From Variovorax flavidus (GTDB taxonomy: Bacteria > Pseudomonadota > Gammaproteobacteria > Burkholderiales > Burkholderiaceae_C): a DNA stretch of 64,000 nucleotides. This document shows positions 9,227 through 17,581 of this stretch, piece after piece (positions within the stretch are counted from its first letter, which is position 1; each line of letters opens with the position of its first letter). The position numbers and the translations under genes are program-made. The stretch covers positions 620,001 through 684,000 of the forward strand of contig NZ_JASZYE010000001.1 in the NCBI RefSeq assembly GCF_030317145.1, given 5' to 3'. The notes under the pieces were generated by a model. That model ran no database searches, was not told where the DNA came from, and worked only from the letters and a program-made list of their open reading frames with translations.

Positions 9227-10660
9227 TCAGCCGTGCTTGATGGCGACAGTCTTCAGCGTGGTGAAGCCGTAGAGCGCCTCGAAACCCTTTTCGCGGCCAT
9301 AGCCCGAGGACTTGACGCCGCCGAAGGGCAGTTCCACGCCGCCGCCCGCGCCATAGTTGTTGATGAACACCTGGCCGCTTTTCACGCGCTTGGCCATGCG
9401 GAACTGACGCGCGCCGTTGTTCGTCCAGATGCCGGCGACCAGGCCGAACTGAGTGGCGTTGGCGAGCGCCACGGCCTCGTCTTCGTCGCGGAACGACATC
9501 GCGGCCAGCACCGGGCCGAACACTTCTTCCTGCGCGAGTCGATGGTTCACCGGCACGTCGCGCAGCAGCGTGGGAGCCTGGTAGAAGCCGGTTTCGGGCG
9601 CTTCCTCGACCACCACGCCCGTCGCCACCATCGGAATGCCGGCGACCTGGGCGTCGGACAGGAAGTCCCACACGCGCTGCTGCTGCGTCTGTCGAATGAG
9701 CGGTCCGACGTCCAGATCCATCGCCGCGGGGCCGACGCGCAGTGCCTCGAAGGCGTGGCCGAGGCGTTCGAGCAGCGGCTCGTAGATGCTTTGCTCGATC
9801 AGCACGCGCGAACCGGCCGAGCAGGTCTGCCCGGCGTTCTGCACGATCGCGTTGATCAGCACGGGAATGGCGGCGCTGAGGTCGGCGTCGGCAAAGATGA
9901 TCTGCGGGCTCTTGCCGCCCAGTTCGAGCGTGACGGGGCAATGCCGTTCCGCCGCGACCTGCTGGATCAGCGTGCCCACCTTGGGACTGCCGGTGAAGCT
10001 GATGTGGTCGATGCCCGCGTGACGGGCGAGCGAATCGCCGACTTCATGGCCGTAGCCGGTCACGATGTTGAGCGCGCCGGGCGGGAAGCCGACCTCGGCT
10101 GCCAGTTGCGCGACGCGGATCAGCGAGAGACAGGCGTCTTCGGAGGGCTTGATGACGCAGACGTTGCCTGCGGCCAGTGCGCCGCCCACGCTACGCCCGA
10201 AAATCTGCATCGGGTAGTTCCACGGAATGATGTGGCCTGTGACGCCGTGCGGCTCGCGCCAGGTGAACACGCTGTAGCCATCCTGGTACGGGATGGTCTC
10301 GCCATGCAGCTTGTCGCATGCGCCGGCATAGAACTCGAAATAGCGCACCAGCGCCAGCGCGTCGGCACGGGCCTGCTTCACGGGCTTGCCGCAGTCGCGC
10401 TGCTCGATCAGGGCGAGTTCGTCGACGTGCTCGGCGATCTTCTGCGAGAGCCGGTAGAGCAGCCGGCCGCGGTCAGCCGCGCTGACCTTGTGCCAGGTCG
10501 TCTCGAAACAGTGGCGCGCGGCGCGCACGGCAGCATCGATGTCGGCGGCATTGCTGCGCTGCAGCTCGTCGAAGGTCTGACCGTCGGAGGGGTCGATCAC
10601 CGGCAGCGTGCGGCCGGACGAGGAGGCAACGCTTTCGTTGCCGATGTAGTTGAGTTGCAT
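9227..10660 (-). CDS. NAD(P)-dependent aldehyde dehydrogenase
   Basis: The 477-residue class I/II aldehyde dehydrogenase oxidises an aldehyde to its acid in the cytoplasm. The general-base Glu246 lies in VTLELGGKSP and the nucleophilic Cys280 in NAGQTCSAGSR. The NAD-binding GSPKVG motif is near 225-230, and the N-terminal segment PWNYP is present. Length is normal. It is followed by the SDR gene after 33 bases, forming a two-gene unit. Substrates in this family include betaine aldehyde, gamma-aminobutyraldehyde and vanillin-type aldehydes; I cannot choose among them. Confidence 0.92.
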   Translation of the reverse strand: MQLNYIGNESVASSSGRTLPVIDPSDGQTFDELQRSNAADIDAAVRAARHCFETTWHKVSAADRGRLLYRLSQKIAEHVDELALIEQRDCGKPVKQARADALALVRYFEFYAGACDKLHGETIPYQDGYSVFTWREPHGVTGHIIPWNYPMQIFGRSVGGALAAGNVCVIKPSEDACLSLIRVAQLAAEVGFPPGALNIVTGYGHEVGDSLARHAGIDHISFTGSPKVGTLIQQVAAERHCPVTLELGGKSPQIIFADADLSAAIPVLINAIVQNAGQTCSAGSRVLIEQSIYEPLLERLGHAFEALRVGPAAMDLDVGPLIRQTQQQRVWDFLSDAQVAGIPMVATGVVVEEAPETGFYQAPTLLRDVPVNHRLAQEEVFGPVLAAMSFRDEDEAVALANATQFGLVAGIWTNNGARQFRMAKRVKSGQVFINNYGAGGGVELPFGGVKSSGYGREKGFEALYGFTTLKTVAIKHG

Positions 10661-10708
10661 GGGGGAAATCTTAGCGACCTCCCGCCACGTCGCCGGCCCG
10701 ATGGCGGG

Positions 10709-11260
10709 TTAACGCGCAGCCGTCGCCTTTGGCAGCGCGCGAATCGCATTCAGCATGCGTTCGACATGCTTGTCCGGATTCAGGTTCTGGTAGAAGTACG
10801 CGACGTTGCCGTTGGGCGCGATCACGTACGACAGGCGGTTGGCAAAATCCGGCCGCGTCTGCATCACTGCATCGAAGCCCTGTATGACTGTCTTGGATTG
10901 GTCGGACGCTACCGGGAAGCGGCTCTGGCACGACTTGACCGAGAACTTGGTGAGCGTGTCGATGTCATCGGCTGAAACACCGATCACCGTGGCACCCAGT
11001 GCCGTGAACTTGTCGATTGCATCGGCAAAGGCATGCGCCTCGATGGAGCAGTCGCTGGAGTCAGCTGCCGGAAAGAAATACACCACCACCGGCCCCTTGG
11101 CGAGCGCCTCGGCAAGCGAGTATCGAAAGGTCTTGCCGCCCAACGCCGCCGTGGCGATGAACTTGGGCACCGGGTCGCCGATGTCGAGCGCGGCGAAGGC
11201 AGGCGTCGCCGCGGCTGCCAATGCGAGCAAAGTCGCGCGCGCGAAGATCGATAGCATCAT
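10709..11260 (-). CDS. exported peroxiredoxin (BCP/AhpC-TSA-like)
   Basis: The 183-residue protein starts with a Sec signal peptide (MMLSIFARATLLALAAAA, cleavage after AFA near residue 23), so it should act in the periplasm. The thioredoxin-fold domain has the peroxidatic Cys71 in a P64-x3-Ser68-x2-Cys71 motif, a Ser variant of the usual PxxxTxxC. A second cysteine at 111 could act as resolving residue. It probably reduces hydroperoxides. I chose the double ATG at 11260, because a longer frame upstream lacks a signal peptide at its N-terminus. It is transcribed toward the aldehyde dehydrogenase but separated from it by 48 bases. Confidence 0.82.
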   Translation of the reverse strand: MMLSIFARATLLALAAAATPAFAALDIGDPVPKFIATAALGGKTFRYSLAEALAKGPVVVYFFPAADSSDCSIEAHAFADAIDKFTALGATVIGVSADDIDTLTKFSVKSCQSRFPVASDQSKTVIQGFDAVMQTRPDFANRLSYVIAPNGNVAYFYQNLNPDKHVERMLNAIRALPKATAAR

Positions 11261-11346
11261 GATGTAACCCCGGGTGACGGCGCTTCGAATTCTAGGACCG
11301 GAGCTCGCCTGATTGAGGGCCGTGCGGGGCGAACTCCAACCAACCA

Positions 11347-12936
11347 ATGAGTGCACAGATGAAACCAGGCGCAATTCGCCTGCTGCGGATGGCGCTGATG
11401 CTCGCTGCGATGGCGTTGCTGGGCGCATGCGGCTCGCTTCCCGTGGCGCCCGAGCGGCCAGTGGAATTCGCGACACGGCCTGATGCAGCGACCCCGCTGG
11501 CGAAGATCGTGGCGGACTCCACGCCGCCCGACGAGCATTCGGGTTTTCGCCTGATGCCGCTCGGCGTTTATTCGCTCGATGCGCGCATCCAGTTGGCCAA
11601 GCGGGCGCAGGTATCGCTGGTCGTCCAGTATTACCAACTCGAGAACGACGCCACCGGACGGCTGCTGATGCGTGCCCTGCGCGAGGCCGCGGCGCGCGGC
11701 GTGAGGGTGCGCCTGCTGGTGGACGACCTCTACACCGCCAAGAGCCAGCAGCCGCTGCTTGCGCTGGCGCAGACGCCGAACGTGGAGGTGCGGCTTTTCA
11801 ACCCATTCTGTTGCGGACGTGATGGCTTCGTGTCGCGCTTCGCCGCCTCGCCGCAGGAGATCCCGCGGCTCAACCACCGCATGCACAACAAGCTCTTCAT
11901 CGCCGACGGCGTGATGGCTGTCGTGGGCGGCCGCAACATCGCCGACGAGTACTTCGTGCTCAGCCAGGCGCAGAACTTCATCGACATGGATGCGCTGGTG
12001 GTCGGCAAGGTCGTGACGGAACTGGAGCTGATCTTCGATGCGTACTGGAACGCCGAGCAGGTCTGGCCGATCCAGGAAATCGTGCGTGGCGAGGGCGGCC
12101 GGAAGCCCGCTCCGGAGGATTTCGACAACTGGATCGGCATGAGCTCGATGCCGCCGAAGATCGAGCTGCCGCCCTCCGACATCCTCGGCTATGGGCCGAT
12201 CAGCGAAGAGCTGGACGCCGGGCGCATGGGCCTGCTGTGGGGCGTAGCGCATGCCGTCGCCGATCCGCCAAGCAAGCCCAAATACATGACCGCCGACGAA
12301 GCGCTGTCCACCAGCGTGACCATGAAAGTCTGGGAACTGCTCATGGATGCGCGGACCGAGGTGGACCTGACCTCGCCGTACCTGGTGCCGGGTGAGAAGG
12401 GGATGGCCGCGTTCGACGATCTGTCCCGGCGCAAGGTGAAGCTGACGCTCCTGACCAATTCGCTGGCCGCCAACGACGAGCCGCTGGTGCATACAGGCTA
12501 CGTCCGCTACAGGCAGCGCCTGCTTGTCAGCGGCGCGGATCTCTACGAATTGAGCCCGGCGCGAACCACGGCCAACGAGCGTTTCGGCTCCTTCGGAACT
12601 TCATTGGGTCGCCTGCATGCCAAGACGGCGGCCATTGACGGGCGGCGCGTCTTCATCGGCTCGATGAACCTGGACCCCCGCTCCGCGACGCAGAACACCG
12701 AAATGGGCGTGGTGGTCGACAGCCCGCAACTCGCGCGCGAGATGCTCCGGGTGATCAAGATCAGCAAGTTGCAGAACTCCTATCGCCTGCGCCTGTCAAA
12801 GGAAACCGGCACCGTCGAATGGCTCACCACGGACGGCGAGAAGGAGATCATCCTGACGGTCGAGCCGGAATCGGGCTTCTTTTTGCGCTTTTACAACAAG
12901 CTCATCGCGCCGATCGTTCCCGAAATGCTGTTGTAA
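11347..12936 (+). CDS. phospholipase D-family lipoprotein (cardiolipin synthase-like)
   Basis: The 529-residue protein has a lipoprotein signal with Cys28 (LLGACGS) and two HKD phosphodiesterase motifs. The first has His180, Lys182 and Asp187 (MHNKLFIADG) and the second has His424, Lys426 and Asp431 (LHAKTAAIDG). The pair forms one active site, as in cardiolipin synthases (ClsC-type) and other phosphatidyltransferases. Lipid anchoring points to the periplasmic side of a membrane. It is monocistronic and divergent from the peroxiredoxin gene. Whether it synthesises cardiolipin or degrades phospholipid is not decided by sequence. Confidence 0.87.
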   Translation: MSAQMKPGAIRLLRMALMLAAMALLGACGSLPVAPERPVEFATRPDAATPLAKIVADSTPPDEHSGFRLMPLGVYSLDARIQLAKRAQVSLVVQYYQLENDATGRLLMRALREAAARGVRVRLLVDDLYTAKSQQPLLALAQTPNVEVRLFNPFCCGRDGFVSRFAASPQEIPRLNHRMHNKLFIADGVMAVVGGRNIADEYFVLSQAQNFIDMDALVVGKVVTELELIFDAYWNAEQVWPIQEIVRGEGGRKPAPEDFDNWIGMSSMPPKIELPPSDILGYGPISEELDAGRMGLLWGVAHAVADPPSKPKYMTADEALSTSVTMKVWELLMDARTEVDLTSPYLVPGEKGMAAFDDLSRRKVKLTLLTNSLAANDEPLVHTGYVRYRQRLLVSGADLYELSPARTTANERFGSFGTSLGRLHAKTAAIDGRRVFIGSMNLDPRSATQNTEMGVVVDSPQLAREMLRVIKISKLQNSYRLRLSKETGTVEWLTTDGEKEIILTVEPESGFFLRFYNKLIAPIVPEMLL

Positions 12937-12998
12937 TCCCGGGTTGGTGCAGCTGCGCTTCCCCTTGCAATTTTCCTTCATCGCCCCACATGCTGCCC

Positions 12999-13346
12999 AT
13001 GAACGCTACCCAAACCCCTGCGCACAAGACCGACCTGGCTGTGACGCATGTGCTCGCGCAGCTCCTCGAGCGGCTCGAACACAGCGCCGTGCCGGTGGGC
13101 GCCGAGCAATATCGCTCTGTCGTGATGCACCTGGTCGATGAATTTCGCGATGTGGAGCCGGGCGCCCAACTCGGCCAATTGCTGGACGCCTATCCCGCCG
13201 CTGCCGAGGTGTACGAGAACATGAATTACCAATATGCCGGGCTCTGCCGCTCGGCGCTGGATGCGTCCCTGTCGGCCGAGCTGGCCGCGAAGGCCGCCAT
13301 AGGGCGCGCCATGCACGGCGCAGGACCGGAAAGCACCCATGAGTAA
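12999..13346 (+). CDS. conserved small protein of unknown function
   Basis: The 115-residue protein is soluble and mostly helical, with no signal or membrane segment. Residues 10-95 are well-behaved coding sequence (for example VTHVLAQLLERLEHSAVPVG and ENMNYQYAGLCRSALDA). The ATG at 12999 is preferred, but an in-frame ATG nine bases upstream is possible. The gene overlaps the following zinc-ribbon-like gene by eight bases, so the two products are probably made together. I do not recognise a family. Confidence 0.65.
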   Translation: MNATQTPAHKTDLAVTHVLAQLLERLEHSAVPVGAEQYRSVVMHLVDEFRDVEPGAQLGQLLDAYPAAAEVYENMNYQYAGLCRSALDASLSAELAAKAAIGRAMHGAGPESTHE

Positions 13347-13581
13347 AGCCGAGGTCAAGACGGCCGTCGTTGCGGACGGCCTCCGTTACAAAGCCAAGGC
13401 ACCGGGCTCGCCCTTCCGTGCCTCGGCCTCGTTCAGTGGCGCGACGATGTCCTGTTTCATGTGCGGCAAGCATCGCGTTCGTTCGCAGATGCGCACCCGG
13501 CAACTTCTGGGGAAGTCGCAAACGGTCTGTGCGCCGTCCTGCAAGGCACTCGACGAATTGGTGGAATCCGGGGGCGCCTGA
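13339..13581 (+). CDS. small putative zinc-ribbon protein
   Basis: The 80-residue basic protein has a CFMC pair and, about 25 residues later, a CAPSC pair. This spacing suggests a zinc knuckle or ribbon, with a Lys/Arg-rich segment between (GKHRVRSQMRTRQLLGK) that could bind nucleic acid. It starts within the end of the preceding gene (eight-base overlap). Both genes stand alone between a phospholipase-D gene and an AT-richer gap. The function is unknown; a nucleic-acid-binding role is an inference from charge and cysteine pattern only. Confidence 0.65.
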   Translation: MSKAEVKTAVVADGLRYKAKAPGSPFRASASFSGATMSCFMCGKHRVRSQMRTRQLLGKSQTVCAPSCKALDELVESGGA

Positions 13582-13812
13582 CCCCTGCTGGTGGTGCCGA
13601 ATTAGGGATGCAAAGCGCAACCGGCGCCCCGTATTTAGTACTTCGTACCGCCTACCCATTTGACGGAATTCGATCTACAGTTAGAAACAATTGATGCGAA
13701 TAATTGCGTCAATACCAAAGTTCTAATTCACGGTCGATTCAATGATCCGAATTCATTCGTCAACCCTTCAAGGCCTGGGTCTCCGTCAATTGCTCGCCAA
13801 AGGACGGACCCT
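13582..13812. other. AT-richer intergenic stretch
   Basis: This gap has visibly lower GC content than its surroundings, especially at 13630-13790, with runs such as ATTTAGTA and GCGAATAATTG. One frame stays open across it and joins the following gene, but its codons (AAT, TTA-rich) do not match local usage. I read it as a regulatory or foreign non-coding segment. No repeat, tRNA or integrase is visible. Confidence 0.4.
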
Positions 13813-14379
13813 GTGAGCCAGCAACGCCACATCATCATGCAGGTCGTCAAGCGCTCGGGCGGCGCGACGCACCATGTGGAGTTCTGCATGGATGACAACT
13901 TTGCCGAGCGTTTGCGGCAACTGCGTTCGCTGGTGCCCCCGCTCAACGCCCTCAACAAGCAACGGGATCTCGTCATCGACAAGGTGCGCGTGCGCTTGCC
14001 CACCGCCGTGTGGCGCTGCGGCGGCGACATCGACAGCTCGGTCGAGGGCTCGTGCATCGTCATTGCCGCCGAAGGCTTCTTCAATTGCGGAGCCAAGGAC
14101 CGCAAGACGAAGGAAAAGCTGGTCACCTACACCTTCCCGATCTCGCGCCTGATCGAGTTGCACATGGAGCGGCCTGCCGGCGAGACCTTCTACATCCGCG
14201 ACGGTATCTTCACCAACGATGAGCCTGCCGAATCGGCTGCGGGACGCTGGGTTGCATCGCTGCACGAACTGGAAGAGATGCGCGTGCCCGAGGCACCGTC
14301 CGACTTCGACACGCTCCAGGGCGTGCCGCTGCGCACCGAACAAGGTGCGCTGCCGACGCACGGCATCAGCCTGAACTGA
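13813..14379 (+). CDS. protein of unknown function with conserved internal strands
   Basis: The 188-residue soluble protein has no signal peptide or membrane segment. Visible segments include HHVEFCMDDNFAERLRQL near the N-terminus and SRLIELHMERPAGETFYIRDG in the middle. I place the start at GTG 13813, with AGGA about ten bases upstream, because the longer open frame to 13660 lies in AT-rich sequence of atypical codon use. ATG 13840 is an alternative. The 3' end overlaps the convergent gene by 14 bases. I do not recognise a family. Confidence 0.55.
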   Translation: MSQQRHIIMQVVKRSGGATHHVEFCMDDNFAERLRQLRSLVPPLNALNKQRDLVIDKVRVRLPTAVWRCGGDIDSSVEGSCIVIAAEGFFNCGAKDRKTKEKLVTYTFPISRLIELHMERPAGETFYIRDGIFTNDEPAESAAGRWVASLHELEEMRVPEAPSDFDTLQGVPLRTEQGALPTHGISLN

Positions 14380-15214
14380 GCGCGGCGCTCGCAGGCTGCG
14401 CGTCGACGCGCACGAAACTCGATGCGTTATCGGCCAGCCAGCGCCGGGACACGGCGCTGTCCTGTTGCGAGGGGTGAAAGTCCGGCCGCAGATACCGCCA
14501 CCAGGTGCCCCAGCTTTCCCGCAGGAGGCCGCGGCGGCCCAACAGCAGGCGGGCTCCGCTGCGCCACGTCGAGGTCTTCCACAACACGCCTTCCTTGCGC
14601 AGGTTGTCGGCCGTCTGCCTGAGCAGATCGCCCAGGAAGATCAGCGTGACGCGGCGGAACCAGCGGACGCGCCACTCGTGCGAGCCGCCGATGGCCTGGT
14701 AGACGTCGAAGGCAGTGTTCTTGTGCTCGAGTTCTTCGGCGCTGTGCCAGAGCCACATCGTCTTCAGACGCGGCTCAGCGCCATCCAGGCATTGCGGATG
14801 CGACAGCAGCCATTCGGCGAACATGGCGGTGAAGTGTTCGGTCGCGGCGGTGATGGCGACGGCGTGGCGCGGGTCCGCCTCGTCCAGCGCTTGCATCCGC
14901 TGCATGGCGCGAGGCGTCCAGCCGTCTTCCAGGCCCTGGCTGTCCAGATGCGCATTGAACACGGCGTGAATCCGGCGATGCGTCGCTTCCTGTCCGATGA
15001 AACCGCGCACTTCCGATTGATGCTTCTCACGCACTTCGGCGCTGGCGTGCTGGAGCCCGCGACGCACGGCGTCGATGAAGAATTGCTCGCCGAAGGGGAA
15101 GCTCATCGACAGCGCATTGAAAAAGGCGGTGGCGAAGGCATCGCCGCCACACCAGTCGCGCGCAACGGGCGGCTGCAGATCGATCAACAGGCGGCGAACG
15201 ACAAGGTCGGTCAT
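14366..15214 (-). CDS. predicted metal-dependent hydrolase (COG3687 family)
   Basis: The 282-residue protein resembles the DUF/Metal_hydrol family of di-iron, ferritin-like helical proteins. It has ExxxH-type motifs such as GQEATHRRIH and HSAEELEHKNTAFD, which likely hold the metal, and a Trp/Arg-rich C-terminal part. The family is often annotated as a metal-dependent hydrolase without biochemical proof. It starts at ATG 15214, 16 bases after the ABC-2 permease stop, so it may be the last gene of the export operon. Its end overlaps the convergent gene at 13.8 kb by 14 bases. Confidence 0.75.
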   Translation of the reverse strand: MTDLVVRRLLIDLQPPVARDWCGGDAFATAFFNALSMSFPFGEQFFIDAVRRGLQHASAEVREKHQSEVRGFIGQEATHRRIHAVFNAHLDSQGLEDGWTPRAMQRMQALDEADPRHAVAITAATEHFTAMFAEWLLSHPQCLDGAEPRLKTMWLWHSAEELEHKNTAFDVYQAIGGSHEWRVRWFRRVTLIFLGDLLRQTADNLRKEGVLWKTSTWRSGARLLLGRRGLLRESWGTWWRYLRPDFHPSQQDSAVSRRWLADNASSFVRVDAQPASAALSSG

Positions 15215-15230
15215 GGAAATGGCAAAATAG

Positions 15231-16394
15231 TCACGAGCGTGGATTTTTGGATTGTGCTCCTGGTTCCGCCGCGTCGGGACGAATGCCCAGCAGGGCGGCA
15301 GTGGCACCCAGGCCGAGGATGCCCAGCACGATCAAATGGGGCACGACCGCGGCCACCGGCGCACCCATCTGGTTGAGCCGCAGCGAGGCTTGGATCCCCG
15401 CCGTGCTCGGCACCAGCCAGCGCAGTGCCTGCAGCGGCTCCGGCAGCGCCTCCACGGGCCACGAAAATCCCGAGACGAAGGCCATCGGCAGCGCGGTGAA
15501 GAGCAGCACCTGGAGCGCGCGTTCGCGATCCCGGACCCAACTGCCGAGCAGCAGGCCGGCCGAACAGATCGCGGGCACATAGAAGGCGAGCAGCAGCAGG
15601 GCGCCCAGCGGATTGCCGCCGCGCGGATAGTCCTGCAGGAAGAACACCCAGCCGAGGAAGAAGAGCCCGCTCAGGAAGCCGAAGCATGACAGTGCGGCGA
15701 GGCGGCCGAGCCACGCCCTCCAGCCCGCCCGAAGGCGCCCGGCTTCTGCCCAGGTGCCGGCGAGCATGGCAGTTCCCATCAGCAAGGTCTGCTGGAGGAT
15801 CAACAAGGCGACTGCCGGCACCACGTAGCTGCCATAGCCTTCGGTCGGGTTGAACAGCGGCACCAACTGGATATTGAGCGGACTCCGGCTCTGCATCGCC
15901 TGCGGCTCGCTCTGCCCGCGCGCCTGCAGCTTGCGGATCTCGATACCCGCCGAGACGGTGCCCACGGCTTCCGAGAAGCCATAGAGCACCGCCTTGTTGA
16001 TGAGCGCATAGGCGCCGTTGGCTTCGATGGTGACCACTGTGGACGCGCCGCGCAGCACATCGCGCCTGAGATCTGCCGGAATCAGGGCAAAGCCCTCGAT
16101 GTCGCCGCGCCACAACGCATGCTGCGCCTCGCGCACATCGGCAGTGACCAGCCGTAGGTCGAGTCGCGGGTTGGCGAGTGCGAAGCGGGTGATCTGCCGC
16201 GAGAGCGAACTGTGGTCCTGATCCACCAGCGCGACCGGCACGCGCGTGACCGCTTGGGTCCCGTAGGGCCAAGGGTAGAAGAAGCCGTAGATGATCGGTG
16301 CCAGCAGCATGATCAGCATCACGCCGCCATCGCGCAGTACGGCCAGCGCGGTGTCGCGCCATGCGGCAACGAAGTCGAGGCGTGGGCGTTCCAT
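15231..16394 (-). CDS. ABC-2 type transporter permease (second of two)
   Basis: The 387-residue inner-membrane protein has one N-terminal transmembrane helix, a periplasmic loop of about 150 residues (starting VALVDQDHSSLSRQITRF), and five C-terminal helices. This is the layout of YhhJ/YbhS-type ABC-2 permeases. It overlaps the upstream permease gene by one base (TGATG), so the two are coupled and probably heterodimerise. It lies in a TolC-HlyD-permease-permease operon that lacks an ATPase. Confidence 0.88.
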   Translation of the reverse strand: MERPRLDFVAAWRDTALAVLRDGGVMLIMLLAPIIYGFFYPWPYGTQAVTRVPVALVDQDHSSLSRQITRFALANPRLDLRLVTADVREAQHALWRGDIEGFALIPADLRRDVLRGASTVVTIEANGAYALINKAVLYGFSEAVGTVSAGIEIRKLQARGQSEPQAMQSRSPLNIQLVPLFNPTEGYGSYVVPAVALLILQQTLLMGTAMLAGTWAEAGRLRAGWRAWLGRLAALSCFGFLSGLFFLGWVFFLQDYPRGGNPLGALLLLAFYVPAICSAGLLLGSWVRDRERALQVLLFTALPMAFVSGFSWPVEALPEPLQALRWLVPSTAGIQASLRLNQMGAPVAAVVPHLIVLGILGLGATAALLGIRPDAAEPGAQSKNPRS

Positions 16395-17578
16395 CAGCGC
16401 TTTCCCCAGCTCCGAGGCTCGCGTGCCGCGCTGGCCAGCGCCGATGCGCTCAAGCCCAGCAGCACGGCTGTCGCGATGATCATCCACAGGGGCGTCGCGA
16501 GCGAATAGACCAGCGGCGCACCCATCTGCAATTGCTCCATCTGCACGCGGATGTAGTGTGTGTACGGCAGCAGATACGCCCAGGCGCGCGCCAGCATCGG
16601 CATCGCGACCAGCGGGAAGCCGACGCCGCCGAAGGCAAAGGCCGGTGCGGTGATGAAGCCGGTTGCGGACAGTGCCGTGCGAAGCGAACGCGTGATGGCG
16701 GACGCAAATCCACCGAGCGTGATCGAGAGCGCAAGAAACACCAGCAGGGCAAAAAGCGCCCAGCCCAATGACCCTGCCGGATGCCAGCCGCGGCCGGCCG
16801 TGATCCACAGCATGGCCAGCAGAGCGACGAGAGACAGGCTGGCGAAGGGCAGGGCGAGTTTGCCCGCGAGAGCGGCCAGCGCCTCATGCCAGCGGGGGCC
16901 GCTGCCGAGCCACTCGGCGATCGTGCCGTCGCGCAGTTCGCGGCCCACGGCCCAGGCGCCGGCGGTCATCGCCAGGATGTGCAGCACTGCCGGTATCAGT
17001 GCCGCACCCAGGAAGCGCTCGTAGTCGGATGAGGTGTTGAACAGCGTCACCATGTTCGCGCGGATCGGCTCCATGCTCGCTCGCGCGGCGGTCATCGATT
17101 CACCGCGCTTGTTGCGAACCGAGAGCTCGATGCCGGCGGACACGGTGCCGATGGCCGTGCGTACGTCGCGCTGGATCAGGCTCGAATGCGTCCCGAGTTG
17201 CGCGTTGTGCAGCAGGACCGCTTGGCCGGCGCGCCCTTGCTTGACGTCGCGGCTCAGGTTGCGTGGCAGCAGGACTACGGCATCGACCGCGCCGCTCGTG
17301 AGCGCGCGGGCCATCGCGCCTTCGTCGTCGTAGCGCTGCACGACGCGCAGGCCCGGCGTTGCATCGAGAAAGCGCACGACCTGCCGCGAAAGCGCGGAAT
17401 GGTCCTGGTCCAGCACGCCGATCGGCAGGTGCGTCGGCAGGCCGGCGGAAAAGATCCACCAGATCAGCGCAACCGCCAGCAGCGGCACCCACGACATCAT
17501 GGCGAGATCCCAGGGCCTCGTGCGCAGGAGCGCGACCTCGCGCCGAGCACTCGCCGCCAGGACGCCGTGCAGGCTCAT
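16394..17578 (-). CDS. ABC-2 type transporter permease (first of two)
   Basis: The 394-residue paralogue of the next gene has the same plan: one N-terminal helix, a periplasmic domain containing VLDQDHSALSRQVVRFLD, and five C-terminal helices. It starts three bases after the HlyD gene stop, and its stop overlaps the start of the second permease. The shared DQDHSxLSRQ motif shows that the two arose by duplication. Together with the HlyD and TolC proteins it would form a tripartite exporter of a drug-like or lipid-like substrate. The ATP-binding subunit must come from elsewhere. Confidence 0.88.
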   Translation of the reverse strand: MSLHGVLAASARREVALLRTRPWDLAMMSWVPLLAVALIWWIFSAGLPTHLPIGVLDQDHSALSRQVVRFLDATPGLRVVQRYDDEGAMARALTSGAVDAVVLLPRNLSRDVKQGRAGQAVLLHNAQLGTHSSLIQRDVRTAIGTVSAGIELSVRNKRGESMTAARASMEPIRANMVTLFNTSSDYERFLGAALIPAVLHILAMTAGAWAVGRELRDGTIAEWLGSGPRWHEALAALAGKLALPFASLSLVALLAMLWITAGRGWHPAGSLGWALFALLVFLALSITLGGFASAITRSLRTALSATGFITAPAFAFGGVGFPLVAMPMLARAWAYLLPYTHYIRVQMEQLQMGAPLVYSLATPLWMIIATAVLLGLSASALASAAREPRSWGKR

Positions 17579-17581
17579 GGG

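Noticed and set aside
9233..10975. 580-codon frame opposite the aldehyde dehydrogenase
   Set aside because: The true gene has catalytic Glu and Cys in place; the antisense frame is a codon-bias shadow.
13660..13812. 51-codon N-terminal extension of the gene at 13813
   Set aside because: The extension lies in AT-rich sequence with codons unlike those around it. A GTG with a ribosome-binding site is a better start.
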